Positions 35,917 through 44,607 of a DNA stretch of 64,000 nucleotides are shown here, one piece after another. Below the pieces are notes generated by a model. The model had not been told where the DNA came from and did no database searches. It saw nothing but the letters and a program-made list of their open reading frames with translations. Positions within the stretch are counted from its first letter, which is position 1. Each line of letters starts with the position of its first letter. Where the stretch lies: the NCBI RefSeq assembly GCF_003171715.1, contig NZ_QGHL01000004.1, positions 186,001 through 250,000 of the forward strand. The letters run 5' to 3'. Source of the DNA: Novosphingobium meiothermophilum (lineage in GTDB: Bacteria > Pseudomonadota > Alphaproteobacteria > Sphingomonadales > Sphingomonadaceae). The position numbers were made by a program, and so were the translations under genes.

Positions 35917-38061
35917 TCAGCCCTTCTTCTTTTCCAGCGCCTTGTCCTCGTTGGCGCGCTTGATCAGGTAGTGGCGGATATTGTCCGCGTCTTCGGCCTT
36001 GAGCGCCGACTTGAACGACACCATGCCGTTGTGCTTCAGCGCCCCGTCGATCACGATGGAACGGATCGCATCAGGCGTGTTGAGCGCGGCCGAATGGCGC
36101 AGGTCGGGGTTCACCGCACCCGCCACCGCGGCATCGCCGTGGCAGACGTTGCAATAGCGCCCGTAAAGTTCGCCGCCGGCCCTTGCCTGCTCGGCGGTGC
36201 CGGTAAAGGGCGGCGGATCAAGCACCATCTGGTTCATCGGCGGCGGCGGCGGCAGCGCGGCCTTGCCGCCCAGCTTGAAAACCACCAGTCGGCTGATGTT
36301 GCGCTGCTGGCGCGCCTTGTGCGCCAGCACGCCGGTCGCCACATCCCACACCCCGCCCCAGCCGACCATCACGGCCACATACTGTTCGCCGTCGATCGCA
36401 TAGGTCATCGGGGCCGCGATGATCCCGCTCTGCGCCGGGAACGACCAGAGCTGCTTGCCCTTGTCGGCACTGTAGGCAACGAAATCGCCGCCCGCCGTGC
36501 CCTGAAAAACCAGATTGCCAGCAGTTGAAAGAATGCCCCCGTTCGAAGGGCTGGGCAGTTCAACCTTCCACGCCGCCTTGCGCGCCACCGGATCCCACGC
36601 CACCAGCGTCCCGGTCGTTGCGGCCTTGGCCTCGGCCTGAACCTTGAGATCGGCTGGCATGGCGGTCACGTAACCATCGAGGCCGGTCTGAAAGCCGATG
36701 TCGCTCGGCTTCCAGTTCTTCGCGGCGACATAGGGGAAGCCTGCATTGTTCACCGGCAGATAGAGCAGGCCCGTCTTGGGGCTGAAGCTCTGCGGCTGCC
36801 AGCTATGCGCCCCCACAGCACCGGGCAGGCTGAAGAAGGGCGCATCACTCTTTTCATAGCGGGCTGCCGGATTGATGATCGCCTTGCCGGTCTTGGGGTC
36901 GATCCCGGTTGCCCAGTTGACCATCACGAAGGGCGTTGCCGAAATGAACTGGCCGGTCTTGGCATCGAGCACATAGACATGGCCGTTCTTGGGCGCATGC
37001 AACACCACGTGCCGCTGCTGCCCGTCGATGGTCAGGTCTGCCAGCGTGATCTGCTGGGCTGAATCGAAGTCCCAGCGGTCTTCGGGCGTTTCCTGAAAGT
37101 GCCAGGCATATTCACCGGTGTCGGCATTTACTGCCACGATCGACGAGGTGTACAGCGCATCGCCATCGCGGCCCGATGCCGCAGGGTTCCACGGCTCGGC
37201 ATTGCCGGTTCCGAACAGGACAAGGTTGGTGGCGGGATCATAGGTAATCCCGTCCCAGACCGTTCCGCCACCGCCAAGCGTCCACCAGTCTCCGGCCCAG
37301 GTCTTCGCGGCGGCTTCCATCGCCTTACGGTTGACGCCTTCCTTCTCGAAGCCCTCTGCCGGATTTCCGGGCACGGTGTGGAACTTCCACACCTCGTTCC
37401 CGGTCTCCACGTCATAGGCCGCGATATAGCCGCGCGCGCGGTATTCCGACCCGCCGCTGCCAAGGATGACCTTGCCCTTCACCACGCGCGGTGCGCCTGT
37501 AATGGTGTAGTCGGTCTGGTTGGGCACCACCACCTTCGACCAGACGACCTTGCCAGTCTTCCGGTCAAGCGCGACCAGCCGCCCGTCGAGCGTGCCCACG
37601 AACACCTTGTCGCCGTAGAGCGCGACCCCGCGGTTCACCGCATCGCAACATGCCCGGATCAGCGTTTCGCGCGGAACTTCGGGATCATAGGCCCACTTTA
37701 GCTGCCCGGTCCTGGCATCGAACGCCTTCACCATCGACCATGCGGTCGAGATGTAGAGCGTGCCATCGTGCATCAGGGGGGTGGCTTCCTGCCCGCGCGC
37801 GGTTTCAAGATCGTGGAACCAGGCAAGGCCAAGCTGGCCCACATTGCCATCGTTGATCTGGGTCAGCGGGGAAAAGCGCTGCTCGCCATAGTCCCGGCCA
37901 TAGCTGAGCCATTCCCCTTCGGGCGCGGCGGCAATCAGCGCATCGGTCACGCCCGATGCCGCGATCGATCCACCGCTGCCGCCACCGCCGGTATTGCACG
38001 CAGCCAGCGCCAGCAGCGCCGCGGCAAGCGGCAATCCCTTCAGCCAGACCCTCGATCCCAT
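35917..38061 (-). CDS. PQQ-dependent quinohemoprotein alcohol dehydrogenase, lipoprotein, lanthanide-type active site
   Basis: A 714-residue type II quinohemoprotein. A signal peptide ends in lipobox LAAC (Cys22), so it is probably membrane-tethered in the periplasm. The eight-bladed PQQ propeller carries the vicinal Cys138-Cys139 pair that stacks on PQQ and catalytic Asp331 in RWDFDSAQ. Asp333, two residues on, is the extra acid seen in lanthanide-dependent enzymes; calcium enzymes have a smaller residue there. The C-terminal cytochrome c domain has CNVCH (637-641) and probable axial Met680. No pqq genes are in the window. It follows the ligase gene by 37 bases. Confidence 0.92.
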   Translation of the reverse strand: MGSRVWLKGLPLAAALLALAACNTGGGGSGGSIAASGVTDALIAAAPEGEWLSYGRDYGEQRFSPLTQINDGNVGQLGLAWFHDLETARGQEATPLMHDGTLYISTAWSMVKAFDARTGQLKWAYDPEVPRETLIRACCDAVNRGVALYGDKVFVGTLDGRLVALDRKTGKVVWSKVVVPNQTDYTITGAPRVVKGKVILGSGGSEYRARGYIAAYDVETGNEVWKFHTVPGNPAEGFEKEGVNRKAMEAAAKTWAGDWWTLGGGGTVWDGITYDPATNLVLFGTGNAEPWNPAASGRDGDALYTSSIVAVNADTGEYAWHFQETPEDRWDFDSAQQITLADLTIDGQQRHVVLHAPKNGHVYVLDAKTGQFISATPFVMVNWATGIDPKTGKAIINPAARYEKSDAPFFSLPGAVGAHSWQPQSFSPKTGLLYLPVNNAGFPYVAAKNWKPSDIGFQTGLDGYVTAMPADLKVQAEAKAATTGTLVAWDPVARKAAWKVELPSPSNGGILSTAGNLVFQGTAGGDFVAYSADKGKQLWSFPAQSGIIAAPMTYAIDGEQYVAVMVGWGGVWDVATGVLAHKARQQRNISRLVVFKLGGKAALPPPPPMNQMVLDPPPFTGTAEQARAGGELYGRYCNVCHGDAAVAGAVNPDLRHSAALNTPDAIRSIVIDGALKHNGMVSFKSALKAEDADNIRHYLIKRANEDKALEKKKG

Positions 38062-38098
38062 ATCCAGACCTCTTCCAAGCCGCCCGCTTTTTCGCGGA

Positions 38099-39664
38099 TC
38101 AGTTCACCATACGATCGGCATTGCCCCAATAGGGTTTGCGCAGCGCCTTCTTGTCCATCTTGCCTGCTGCGGTCCGGGGAATCGAGTCGATAAACGTGAC
38201 AGATTTCGGCGCCTTGACCCCGCCGAGCCGCTCCTTGGCGTAGGCGATGATCTCGGCGTCGGTAATGCCGTCCGCCACGACCACGGCGTGAACCTGCTCG
38301 CCCCACTTCTCGTGCGGAATGCCGAAAACGCAGGCTTCGCGCACCTGCGCCAATTCCGTGATGGCGGCCTCCACTTCGGCGGTGAACACGTTGAATCCGC
38401 CCGATACCACCATGTCCTTCTTGCGATCCACGATGTAGAGATAGCCGTCCTTGTCGAACTTGCCGACATCGCCGGTGTGGTGCCAGCCGAACTTGCGGAT
38501 TTCCGCCGTCTCTTCGGGCTTCTCGAAATAGGAATGCGTCACCAGCGCGCCGCGCACGCAGATTTCGCCAGCCTCGCCCAGCGGCACTTCATGGCCATCG
38601 TCGTCCAGCAGCTTGACCTTGATGGAACGCGTGGGCTTGCCGCACGAGGCCAGCTTTTCCGGCGCTTCCCGCGCAAACCGCGCCACGTCCTCCGGCGGGA
38701 ACCAGGCCACGATCATCGGGCATTCCACCTGTCCGTAGGACTGGCACATGGCAGGCCCGAAAACCTCCACTGCCTGACGCAGCTTCTCCGGGCTGCATGG
38801 CGAGCCAACGAGGATGAAGATCTTCAGCGAGGAGTAATCGTGATCGCCAAGTTCGGGCGATGCCAGCAACTGGTAGAGCGCCGTCGGCGGCAGATACATG
38901 TGCGTGACCTTGTATTGCGCGATCGTGCGCAGCACGCGCTCGGCATCGAAGCCGGGCAGGATCACCTGGGTTGCGCCAAGGCTGAGCGTGGAGAGCGCAA
39001 TCGGCCCCGCAGCATGGGTGATCGGCGCGGAAACCAGCGCCACGGGATCATCGGTGCGGCCGCCCATGCCGTCGGCCGCCGTCTCGATCATGGTCCCCCA
39101 GCCAAGGTTGGTCACGTTCGCGCCCTTCGATGGGCCGGTCGTGCCGCCGGTCGGGAAAATGCCGACCATGTCCATCAGGTTGCCGAAGGCATCGATCTCC
39201 GGTTCAACGAAATCGGCCACCGAGACGCCGGCCATGAACTCTTCAAGGCTCGGATCATCCCCCATCCGGCGATCGAGGCAGACGAAGTGCTGCAAGGTCG
39301 GGCACAGCGCCTTGAGCTGTTCGACCTCGCCCGCCTTGGAGGAATGATAGACCAGCCATTTCAGCCGCACGTAGTTGATGTAGGCGGCATTGGCATCGAT
39401 GGCGTTGCGGGTGTTCACCGGGATCCATTTGCCGTTGGCGCGCCACATCGCCAGCAGCACCACCAGCAGCATCCCGTCGTTGGGACCATAAAGGCCCAGC
39501 AGATCCTGGTTTTCGAAGCCGCCCCGCTGAAGCGCCGCAGCAATGCGTTCAGACAGTTCCTTCGTCTGTGCGAAAGTCAGCTCCAGGCCGGTTTCGGTGT
39601 CGATGATGGCAAGCCGATCAGGGTTGCGATCATGTCCGCGGTCAAAATAGTCGATAGCGCGCAT
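38099..39664 (-). CDS. AMP-forming acyl-CoA synthetase / aryl-CoA ligase
   Basis: A 521-residue member of the ANL family. The P-loop is PTGGTTGPSKG (171-181); YGQVECPM, GWHHTGDVGKF and DRKKDMVVSGGFNVF are later core motifs, and the catalytic Lys is in AAGKMDKKAL near the end. It activates a carboxylic acid as its CoA thioester in the cytoplasm. The partner alcohol dehydrogenase and the aldehyde dehydrogenase suggest an alcohol-aldehyde-acid-CoA sequence. ATG at 39664 has a GGAAGAA ribosome site; a third operator copy lies about 150 bases upstream. Confidence 0.92.
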   Translation of the reverse strand: MRAIDYFDRGHDRNPDRLAIIDTETGLELTFAQTKELSERIAAALQRGGFENQDLLGLYGPNDGMLLVVLLAMWRANGKWIPVNTRNAIDANAAYINYVRLKWLVYHSSKAGEVEQLKALCPTLQHFVCLDRRMGDDPSLEEFMAGVSVADFVEPEIDAFGNLMDMVGIFPTGGTTGPSKGANVTNLGWGTMIETAADGMGGRTDDPVALVSAPITHAAGPIALSTLSLGATQVILPGFDAERVLRTIAQYKVTHMYLPPTALYQLLASPELGDHDYSSLKIFILVGSPCSPEKLRQAVEVFGPAMCQSYGQVECPMIVAWFPPEDVARFAREAPEKLASCGKPTRSIKVKLLDDDGHEVPLGEAGEICVRGALVTHSYFEKPEETAEIRKFGWHHTGDVGKFDKDGYLYIVDRKKDMVVSGGFNVFTAEVEAAITELAQVREACVFGIPHEKWGEQVHAVVVADGITDAEIIAYAKERLGGVKAPKSVTFIDSIPRTAAGKMDKKALRKPYWGNADRMVN

Positions 39665-39816
39665 TGGTTCTTCCCGGCGATAGACCCGGATCGACGGGAA
39701 CGCCGCACCGGGTTCTTCATGCGGAGCATCGCGGCCTCGCAGGTCTGCCCGACAGACCGTTTTCCTTTCCGGAAACGCCGGTCTTTCTGCTTGCCCCAGC
39801 CCTTTGCCCCAAAAAA

Positions 39817-39835
39817 TTGTCAGCAACACATACTG
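39817..39835 (-). promoter_or_regulatory. Third, weaker copy of the island operator
   Basis: TTGTCAGCAACACATACTG matches the purU-demethylase operator at 15 of 19 positions, including the whole GCAACACATAC core. The outer arms differ, but TCAG/CTGA gives a new short symmetry. It lies upstream of the acyl-CoA ligase-alcohol dehydrogenase pair, beside GACAATTTTTT on the minus strand. Confidence 0.6.
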
Positions 39836-40292
39836 ATTGGCGGATCGCACAGCGCTTGCCGCAGTCTGCAAGCAGCACTCCGCCTCTCCGCAACTCGCGG
39901 CTTAGGGCGTGCGCCGCTACCCGCGCACGGCCCTGACTCAACGCGTTTCACCCCGTGCAATGTGACGATGGGGAAATGAGGGCAGGCCAAGCCATGCCAG
40001 AGCAAGTGAGGCCGCCTTGATGCGGAGCAAGTTGAAACGGGAGCGCCTGCATTGCAGGAGCGCCCCCGTCCGGACGGCTGCCGTGCCAGGGATTGAAGCA
40101 CGCCATCCGTCTGATCGACCAGACTGGCACAGCCCGCGAGAGACGCGGCGAAAACGGGCTGCGGTCCAATCGAAGTCAGGTCAGCGCGCTTCAAGGATCA
40201 CGCGCTGTCTGTGTCTCGATAACAGGGGATTTGCGGCGCAACTGTGCGCAAGGTCACGCCCGGTCAGGAAATGCCGTCCCGACCCGTCCGGG
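39836..40292. other. Non-coding stretch of about 460 bases
   Basis: No supported gene. A short hairpin GCGCCTGC..GCAGGAGCGC lies near 40043-40066 and an imperfect TTGCG..CGCAA palindrome near 40229-40249. A minus-strand frame of 124 codons (39820-40194) has no ribosome site and an odd composition. The stretch separates the catabolic island from the core genes and may be a junction. Confidence 0.5.
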
Positions 40293-40511
40293 TCATTGCC
40301 CATCAGGCAGGGCGGGCTGCTTTGCGGCGCCCGCCAGCGTTGCGCCAGACTTGTCCGGCAAGGTCCAGATGATGAGGTTCATCACCATGATCCCCGCCAG
40401 CGTCAACATCAGTGCCGGGCGCTTGCGCTCTCCGCGCCGCCACAGAAACGCCGCGCCCAGCAGCAGGGCGAGCGCGGCAAGCATCAGCAGGGAAAGCGCA
40501 GTATCCAGCAT
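40293..40511 (-). CDS. Small membrane protein (72 aa), function unknown
   Basis: Two hydrophobic helices (about residues 5-25 and 33-50) separated by the basic loop RRGERKRPA, then a soluble tail. It starts 9 bases after the DUF937 stop on the same strand, so the two are probably cotranslated from one message. No family recognised. Confidence 0.7.
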   Translation of the reverse strand: MLDTALSLLMLAALALLLGAAFLWRRGERKRPALMLTLAGIMVMNLIIWTLPDKSGATLAGAAKQPALPDGQ

Positions 40512-40520
40512 CGCCCCGCG

Positions 40521-40880
40521 TTAACCGCCGAACAGGCCCTTGGCCATACCGGCAATGTCGTTAATCGGATTGCCGTCGCCGTCCTTGTCAAGGAAAGCCG
40601 CAACCTTCTGAAGAGCATCGGGATTCTGACCAAGCATCGAAGCAAAGCTGCCGAGCGCGCCTTCACCGCCGATGTGGCCGACAATTTCCTGCAACTTGGA
40701 TGCATCCAGCCCGGAATTGGCGGCAGCAACCTCGATCGTGTCACCCTTGGCCTGATGACCCGCCGCCAGCGCGGCAATCGCGTTTTCGGCCATGTCGGGA
40801 TCGATCCCCACCTTGGCCGCAAGGTTCTTCACATCAACATTGCCGGCCACCTGGCCCAGAATCGAATCAAACAGGCTCAT
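40521..40880 (-). CDS. DUF937 (YidB-like) protein
   Basis: A 119-residue protein with the MSLFDSILGQVAG start typical of DUF937/YidB, helical repeats built on Ala/Gly/Asp, and DKDGDGNPIND near the end, an acidic loop that resembles a calcium-binding DxDxDG motif. The start at 40880 is preferred to a longer frame (to 40949) because of the AGGAA ribosome site and family fit. Function unknown. Confidence 0.82.
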   Translation of the reverse strand: MSLFDSILGQVAGNVDVKNLAAKVGIDPDMAENAIAALAAGHQAKGDTIEVAAANSGLDASKLQEIVGHIGGEGALGSFASMLGQNPDALQKVAAFLDKDGDGNPINDIAGMAKGLFGG

Positions 40881-40967
40881 CGGATCATTCCTTCCTGCAA
40901 GCATCCGTTCCGGTCCGGTTGCAAACCGGAATCGGAGCGGGCCGAGCATAGCATGCGCAAGCGCGCA

Positions 40968-41615
40968 TCAAAGCGCCATGATGCGCTTGGCCACCACGTC
41001 CTCGCGTTCGGCGACGCCTGCCCATGCCGGACGCTGCGCCACGCGCGCATACCATGCCGCCGTTCGGGGCCGCGCGTCTGCATCGACACCATGCCCGACA
41101 TAGGCCAGCGTGCGGAACGTCGATGCCACGGCAATGTCGGCAAGGCTGAATGCATCGCCCAGCAGCCAGCCGCCATCGGGCACCTCGTTCTCGAACCAGT
41201 CCACCCAGCGCGGCAGTTCGGCCTCGCCCTGAAGCGCCACGGCCTCGTCGCCACCCACCTTCAGCAGTTTCGGACCGACCAGCCGGTTGAACAGGATCTT
41301 CAGGCCCGATGCGCCCAGCACGGTATCGGCAAACTCGTCCCAGAAAACCGCCTTGGCGCGCAGCTTCGCATCGTCGGGTATCAGGCGCGGCTGCGGATAC
41401 TGCGCGTCGAGATAAAAGGCGATGGCCGTCGAATCGGCCAGCGTGAAGCCATCGTCATCGATCGCCGGAATCTTGCCCAGCGGGCTTGCCGCCAGAAACT
41501 CCGGGTCGGTGCTGCCCGGTCCGCCCCGCGCCAGATCCCACGAAATCCCCTTTTCCGTAGCGACAACCGCCACCTTGCGCACGAACGGCGACAAGAGCGC
41601 GCCATAGAGTTTCAT
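40968..41615 (-). CDS. Glutathione S-transferase family protein
   Basis: A 215-residue GST. The thioredoxin-like domain (1-80) has MKLYGALLSPFVRKVAVVA with Ser9 at the position of the catalytic residue, and GKIPAIDDDGFTLADSTAI with the cis-Pro and glutathione-binding Asp-Ser. The helical domain carries the DAFSLADIAVAS N-cap box. ATG at 41615 has GGGAGA six bases upstream. Same strand as the DUF937 gene, 87 bases away. Substrate unknown. Confidence 0.92.
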   Translation of the reverse strand: MKLYGALLSPFVRKVAVVATEKGISWDLARGGPGSTDPEFLAASPLGKIPAIDDDGFTLADSTAIAFYLDAQYPQPRLIPDDAKLRAKAVFWDEFADTVLGASGLKILFNRLVGPKLLKVGGDEAVALQGEAELPRWVDWFENEVPDGGWLLGDAFSLADIAVASTFRTLAYVGHGVDADARPRTAAWYARVAQRPAWAGVAEREDVVAKRIMAL

Positions 41616-41696
41616 CAATAGATCTCCCATTCTATCGGACAGGTTTGCGCCAAAGCTTATTGCAGCGCCGCGCCCTCGCGTATAGGCGATGCAGCG

Positions 41697-42677
41697 ATGA
41701 GCGAACTTCCGAACAGCCACGCGACGACGCTGCTCGCCGCGCCAGACACCGAAATCGATGTCCGCGAAACATTCGGCATCGATATCGACATGAACGTTCC
41801 CGCCTTCTCGGCGGCAGACGAGCGCGTGCCCGACCGCGACGATACCTACGTGTTCGATCCCGATACCACGCTGGCGATCCTTGCGGGCTTTGCCTACAAC
41901 CGCCGCGTGATGGTGCAGGGCTATCACGGCACCGGCAAGTCGACGCATATCGAACAGGTGGCCGCGCGTCTCAACTGGCCGTGCATCCGCATCAACCTCG
42001 ATGCCCACATCAGCCGCATCGATCTGGTGGGCCGCGATGCCATTGTCCTGCGCGATGGCCTGCAAGTGACCGAGTTCCGCGAAGGTCTGCTGCCCTGGGC
42101 GCTGCAAACGCCGACCGCGCTGGTGTTCGACGAATATGACGCGGGCCGCCCGGACGTGATGTTCGTGATCCAGCGTGTGCTGGAAACCGAAGGCAAGCTC
42201 ACCCTGCTCGACCAGAACCGGGTGATCCGCCCCAACAAGTTCTTCCGCCTTTTCGCCACGGCCAACACCGTCGGCCTTGGCGATACGTCGGGCCTTTATC
42301 ATGGCACGCAGGCGATCAACCAGGGCCAGATGGACCGCTGGAACCTTGTCGTCGCGCTAAACTACCTGCCTGAGGCAACCGAAGTCGAGATCGTCACCAA
42401 GAAGGTGCCCACGCTCGACCCGAAGACCGTGACTGACATGGTGCGCGTGGCCAACCTGTCGCGGCAGGGTTTCATCAACGGAGACATTTCCACCGTGATG
42501 AGCCCGCGCACCGTCATCTCGTGGGCGCAGAACAGCCAGATCTTCAACGATGTCGGCTTTGCCTTCCGCCTCTCGTTCCTCAACAAGTGCGACGAGACGG
42601 AGCGCGTGCTGGTGGCCGAATACTATCAGCGCGTCTTTGGCAAGGATCTGCCCGAAAGCGTCGCGCACCGGGAGTGA
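41697..42677 (+). CDS. cobS: CobS-like AAA+ ATPase (cobaltochelatase subunit family)
   Basis: A 326-residue AAA+ protein with Walker [10 protein letters not shown] (75-83), Walker B ALVFDEYD (141-148) and sensor [11 protein letters not shown]. The N-terminal [12 protein letters not shown] is the usual CobS start. CobS and CobT form the ATPase motor of aerobic cobaltochelatase with CobN. Here the next gene is an opposite-strand oxidoreductase and no cobT is present, so either cobT is elsewhere or this is a MoxR-like relative with another target. A strong terminator follows. Confidence 0.88.
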   Translation: MSELPNSHATTLLAAPDTEIDVRETFGIDIDMNVPAFSAADERVPDRDDTYVFDPDTTLAILAGFAYNRRVMVQGYHGTGKSTHIEQVAARLNWPCIRINLDAHISRIDLVGRDAIVLRDGLQVTEFREGLLPWALQTPTALVFDEYDAGRPDVMFVIQRVLETEGKLTLLDQNRVIRPNKFFRLFATANTVGLGDTSGLYHGTQAINQGQMDRWNLVVALNYLPEATEVEIVTKKVPTLDPKTVTDMVRVANLSRQGFINGDISTVMSPRTVISWAQNSQIFNDVGFAFRLSFLNKCDETERVLVAEYYQRVFGKDLPESVAHRE

Positions 42678-42700
42678 ACCCGGCGCTGGTGAAAGAAGAA

Positions 42701-42733
42701 AGGCCCCCGTCCATCCGGGGGCCTTTTTCTTTT
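42701..42733. terminator. Intrinsic terminator, usable from both sides
   Basis: AGGCCCCCG (42701-42709) pairs with CGGGGGCCT (42716-42724) around a TCCATC loop, then TTTTCTTTT on the plus strand. The minus strand also has a pyrimidine-rich TTTCTTCTTTC after the stem. It lies between the convergent cobS and oxidoreductase genes. Confidence 0.88.
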
Positions 42734-42738
42734 GCGGA

Positions 42739-43854
42739 TCAGCCGTTCGGCACGATCAGATACTTCTCGCCCGTGCGCCGGGCATTGTATTCCAGCGCGG
42801 CCTCGCGGCTCAGTGCCTGTTCCAGCGTTACCCGCGCCTTGTAGTGGCTGGCAAACGTGGTGGTCAGTTCGGCCATCACGCGGCGGCGCATCCGCTCCAC
42901 CACCTGTGGCCCCAGCTTGGCCATCCATGGCGTGAGAAGCCAGCCCGAAACATCCCAGACAAAGCCGAAGTTGCGGTTGAGGATCGTGGGCGAAAGATCG
43001 AGCGCGCCATAGATGAAGGCGTGCTTGGGGCTGTTCGATCCATAGCGGCTATAGGCCGCGCCGCTGTTCGCCACCTGCTCCATCACCGACAGGATCTGGC
43101 TGACCAGCTTGCCGCCGCCGATGGCATCGAAGGCCATGGTCGCCTTCGTGGCACTGATCGCGGCGGCAAGATCGTCGAGGAACGACTCCTTCGAACTATC
43201 GACGACATGCTCGGCGCCGATTCCCTTCAGAAGCTCCACCTGTGCCTCGCTGCGGACAACATTCACCAGCGGGATGCCATCGGCCTTGCAGATCTTGACC
43301 AGCATCTGCCCAAGGTTCGATGCGGCGGCGGTATGGACCAGCGCCTTGTGGCCAAGGTGGTGCATGGTTTCGGTAAAGCTCAGCGCCGTCAGGGGGTTGA
43401 CGAAGGCCGATGCGCCCTGCTCGGCGCTGATGCCGTCTGCCAGTTCAAGGCACATGGCGGCATCCGCCCTGGCAATCGTGGCATACATCCCGCCGGGAAA
43501 GCATGTGACGCGCTTGCCCAGCAGGGCCTGCGCCTCAGGCGCTTCGCCCGCAGCGATCACCGTGCCTGCGCCCTCGTTGCCCACGGGCATGGCCATGCCG
43601 TGCCGCGCCGCCATGGCCCGCACTGCCGGATCGGGCATCCGCGCCACGATGCGCCCGCCAGAAAAATCGGCATTGGCAATGTCTGCCGGGCCGAAAAGCA
43701 GGCCGAGATCGGACGGATTGATCGGCGTCGCCTCGACCCGGATCACCACCTCGCTGCCCGTAGGCGTTGCAAGCGTGAAATCCTCGATCGAAACGGTCAG
43801 GGTTCCGTCAGAATCGAGTTGCGAAACAATGCGCTGGCCGTTCAGGTCGGTCAT
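42739..43854 (-). CDS. Zinc-free medium-chain (MDR) oxidoreductase
   Basis: A 371-residue MDR protein: a GroES-like N-terminal domain (VIRVEATPINPSDLGLLFG, MPVGNEGAGTVIAAG) and a Rossmann domain with AAASNLGQMLVKI. Catalytic zinc ligands of true alcohol dehydrogenases are not present, so a quinone or enoyl reductase-like role using NADPH is more likely. It is 3 bases downstream of truA on the same strand but shows no functional link to it. Confidence 0.86.
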   Translation of the reverse strand: MTDLNGQRIVSQLDSDGTLTVSIEDFTLATPTGSEVVIRVEATPINPSDLGLLFGPADIANADFSGGRIVARMPDPAVRAMAARHGMAMPVGNEGAGTVIAAGEAPEAQALLGKRVTCFPGGMYATIARADAAMCLELADGISAEQGASAFVNPLTALSFTETMHHLGHKALVHTAAASNLGQMLVKICKADGIPLVNVVRSEAQVELLKGIGAEHVVDSSKESFLDDLAAAISATKATMAFDAIGGGKLVSQILSVMEQVANSGAAYSRYGSNSPKHAFIYGALDLSPTILNRNFGFVWDVSGWLLTPWMAKLGPQVVERMRRRVMAELTTTFASHYKARVTLEQALSREAALEYNARRTGEKYLIVPNG

Positions 43855-43857
43855 CTT

Positions 43858-44607
43858 CTACTCTCCGGGATATGTTGCCCGCACGAAGTAGAGCCCTTCG
43901 GGCGGCGCGTTAAGTCCCAATCTGCAACGGTCTCTCGCGGCCAGCGCCTCGGCCACCTGATCGACCCGCCATTGCCCCTGTCCCACCAGCGCAAGGCAGC
44001 CCACCATGGACCGCACCTGATGGTGCAGGAAGCTGCGCGCCGCTGCCTCGACGATCACGCGGTCGCCCTCGCGCCGCACGTCCAGCCGGTCCAGTGTCTT
44101 CACCGGGCTGGCCGACTGGCAATGCACCGAACGGAACGTGGTGAAATCATGATGCCCGACCAGCGCCTGCGCCGCGGCGTGCATGGCCTCGTGATCGAGC
44201 GGGCGAGTGATGCGCCAGACACGCCCTGCCTCCAGCGTCAGCGGCGCGCGCCGATTGACGATGCGGTATTCATACGCGCGCCCGGTGCAGGAAAAGCGCG
44301 CGTGCCAATCTTCGCTCACTTCGATGCAATCCAGCACCGCCACAGCCTCTTCGGCCAGTCGCAGATGCGCGTTCAGCGCCTCCATCATGCGGAACGGATC
44401 AAAGCGCCGCGCCAGATCGAAATGCGCGCGCATCGCCAGCGCATGAACGCCGGTGTCCGTGCGCCCGGCGGCATGAAGCACGACCGTCTCGCCCGTTACG
44501 CGGTGGATGGCATCTTCCAACGCCTGCTGCACGCTGGGACCATGCGCCTGCCGCTGGAAGCCCATATAGGGCAGGCCGTTCCATTCAAGGGTCAGGGCAA
44601 AGCGCAT
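43858..44607 (-). CDS. truA: tRNA pseudouridine(38-40) synthase
   Basis: A 249-residue TruA with catalytic Asp51 in [11 protein letters not shown] and the family segments [26 protein letters not shown] and [11 protein letters not shown]. It converts U38-U40 in the anticodon arm to pseudouridine. Its ATG overlaps the fmt stop (ATGA). Confidence 0.96.
   Translation of the reverse strand: MRFALTLEWNGLPYMGFQRQAHGPSVQQALEDAIHRVTGETVVLHAAGRTDTGVHALAMRAHFDLARRFDPFRMMEALNAHLRLAEEAVAVLDCIEVSEDWHARFSCTGRAYEYRIVNRRAPLTLEAGRVWRITRPLDHEAMHAAAQALVGHHDFTTFRSVHCQSASPVKTLDRLDVRREGDRVIVEAAARSFLHHQVRSMVGCLALVGQGQWRVDQVAEALAARDRCRLGLNAPPEGLYFVRATYPGE

Noticed and set aside
39820..40194. Minus-strand frame of 124 codons in the gap after the CoA ligase
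   Set aside because: Cys/Arg/Ser/Pro-rich composition, no ribosome site, and it overlaps the operator.
40017..41621. Plus-strand frame of 534 codons across DUF937 and GST genes
   Set aside because: It runs antiparallel to two or three real genes and a gap, with no recognisable domain.
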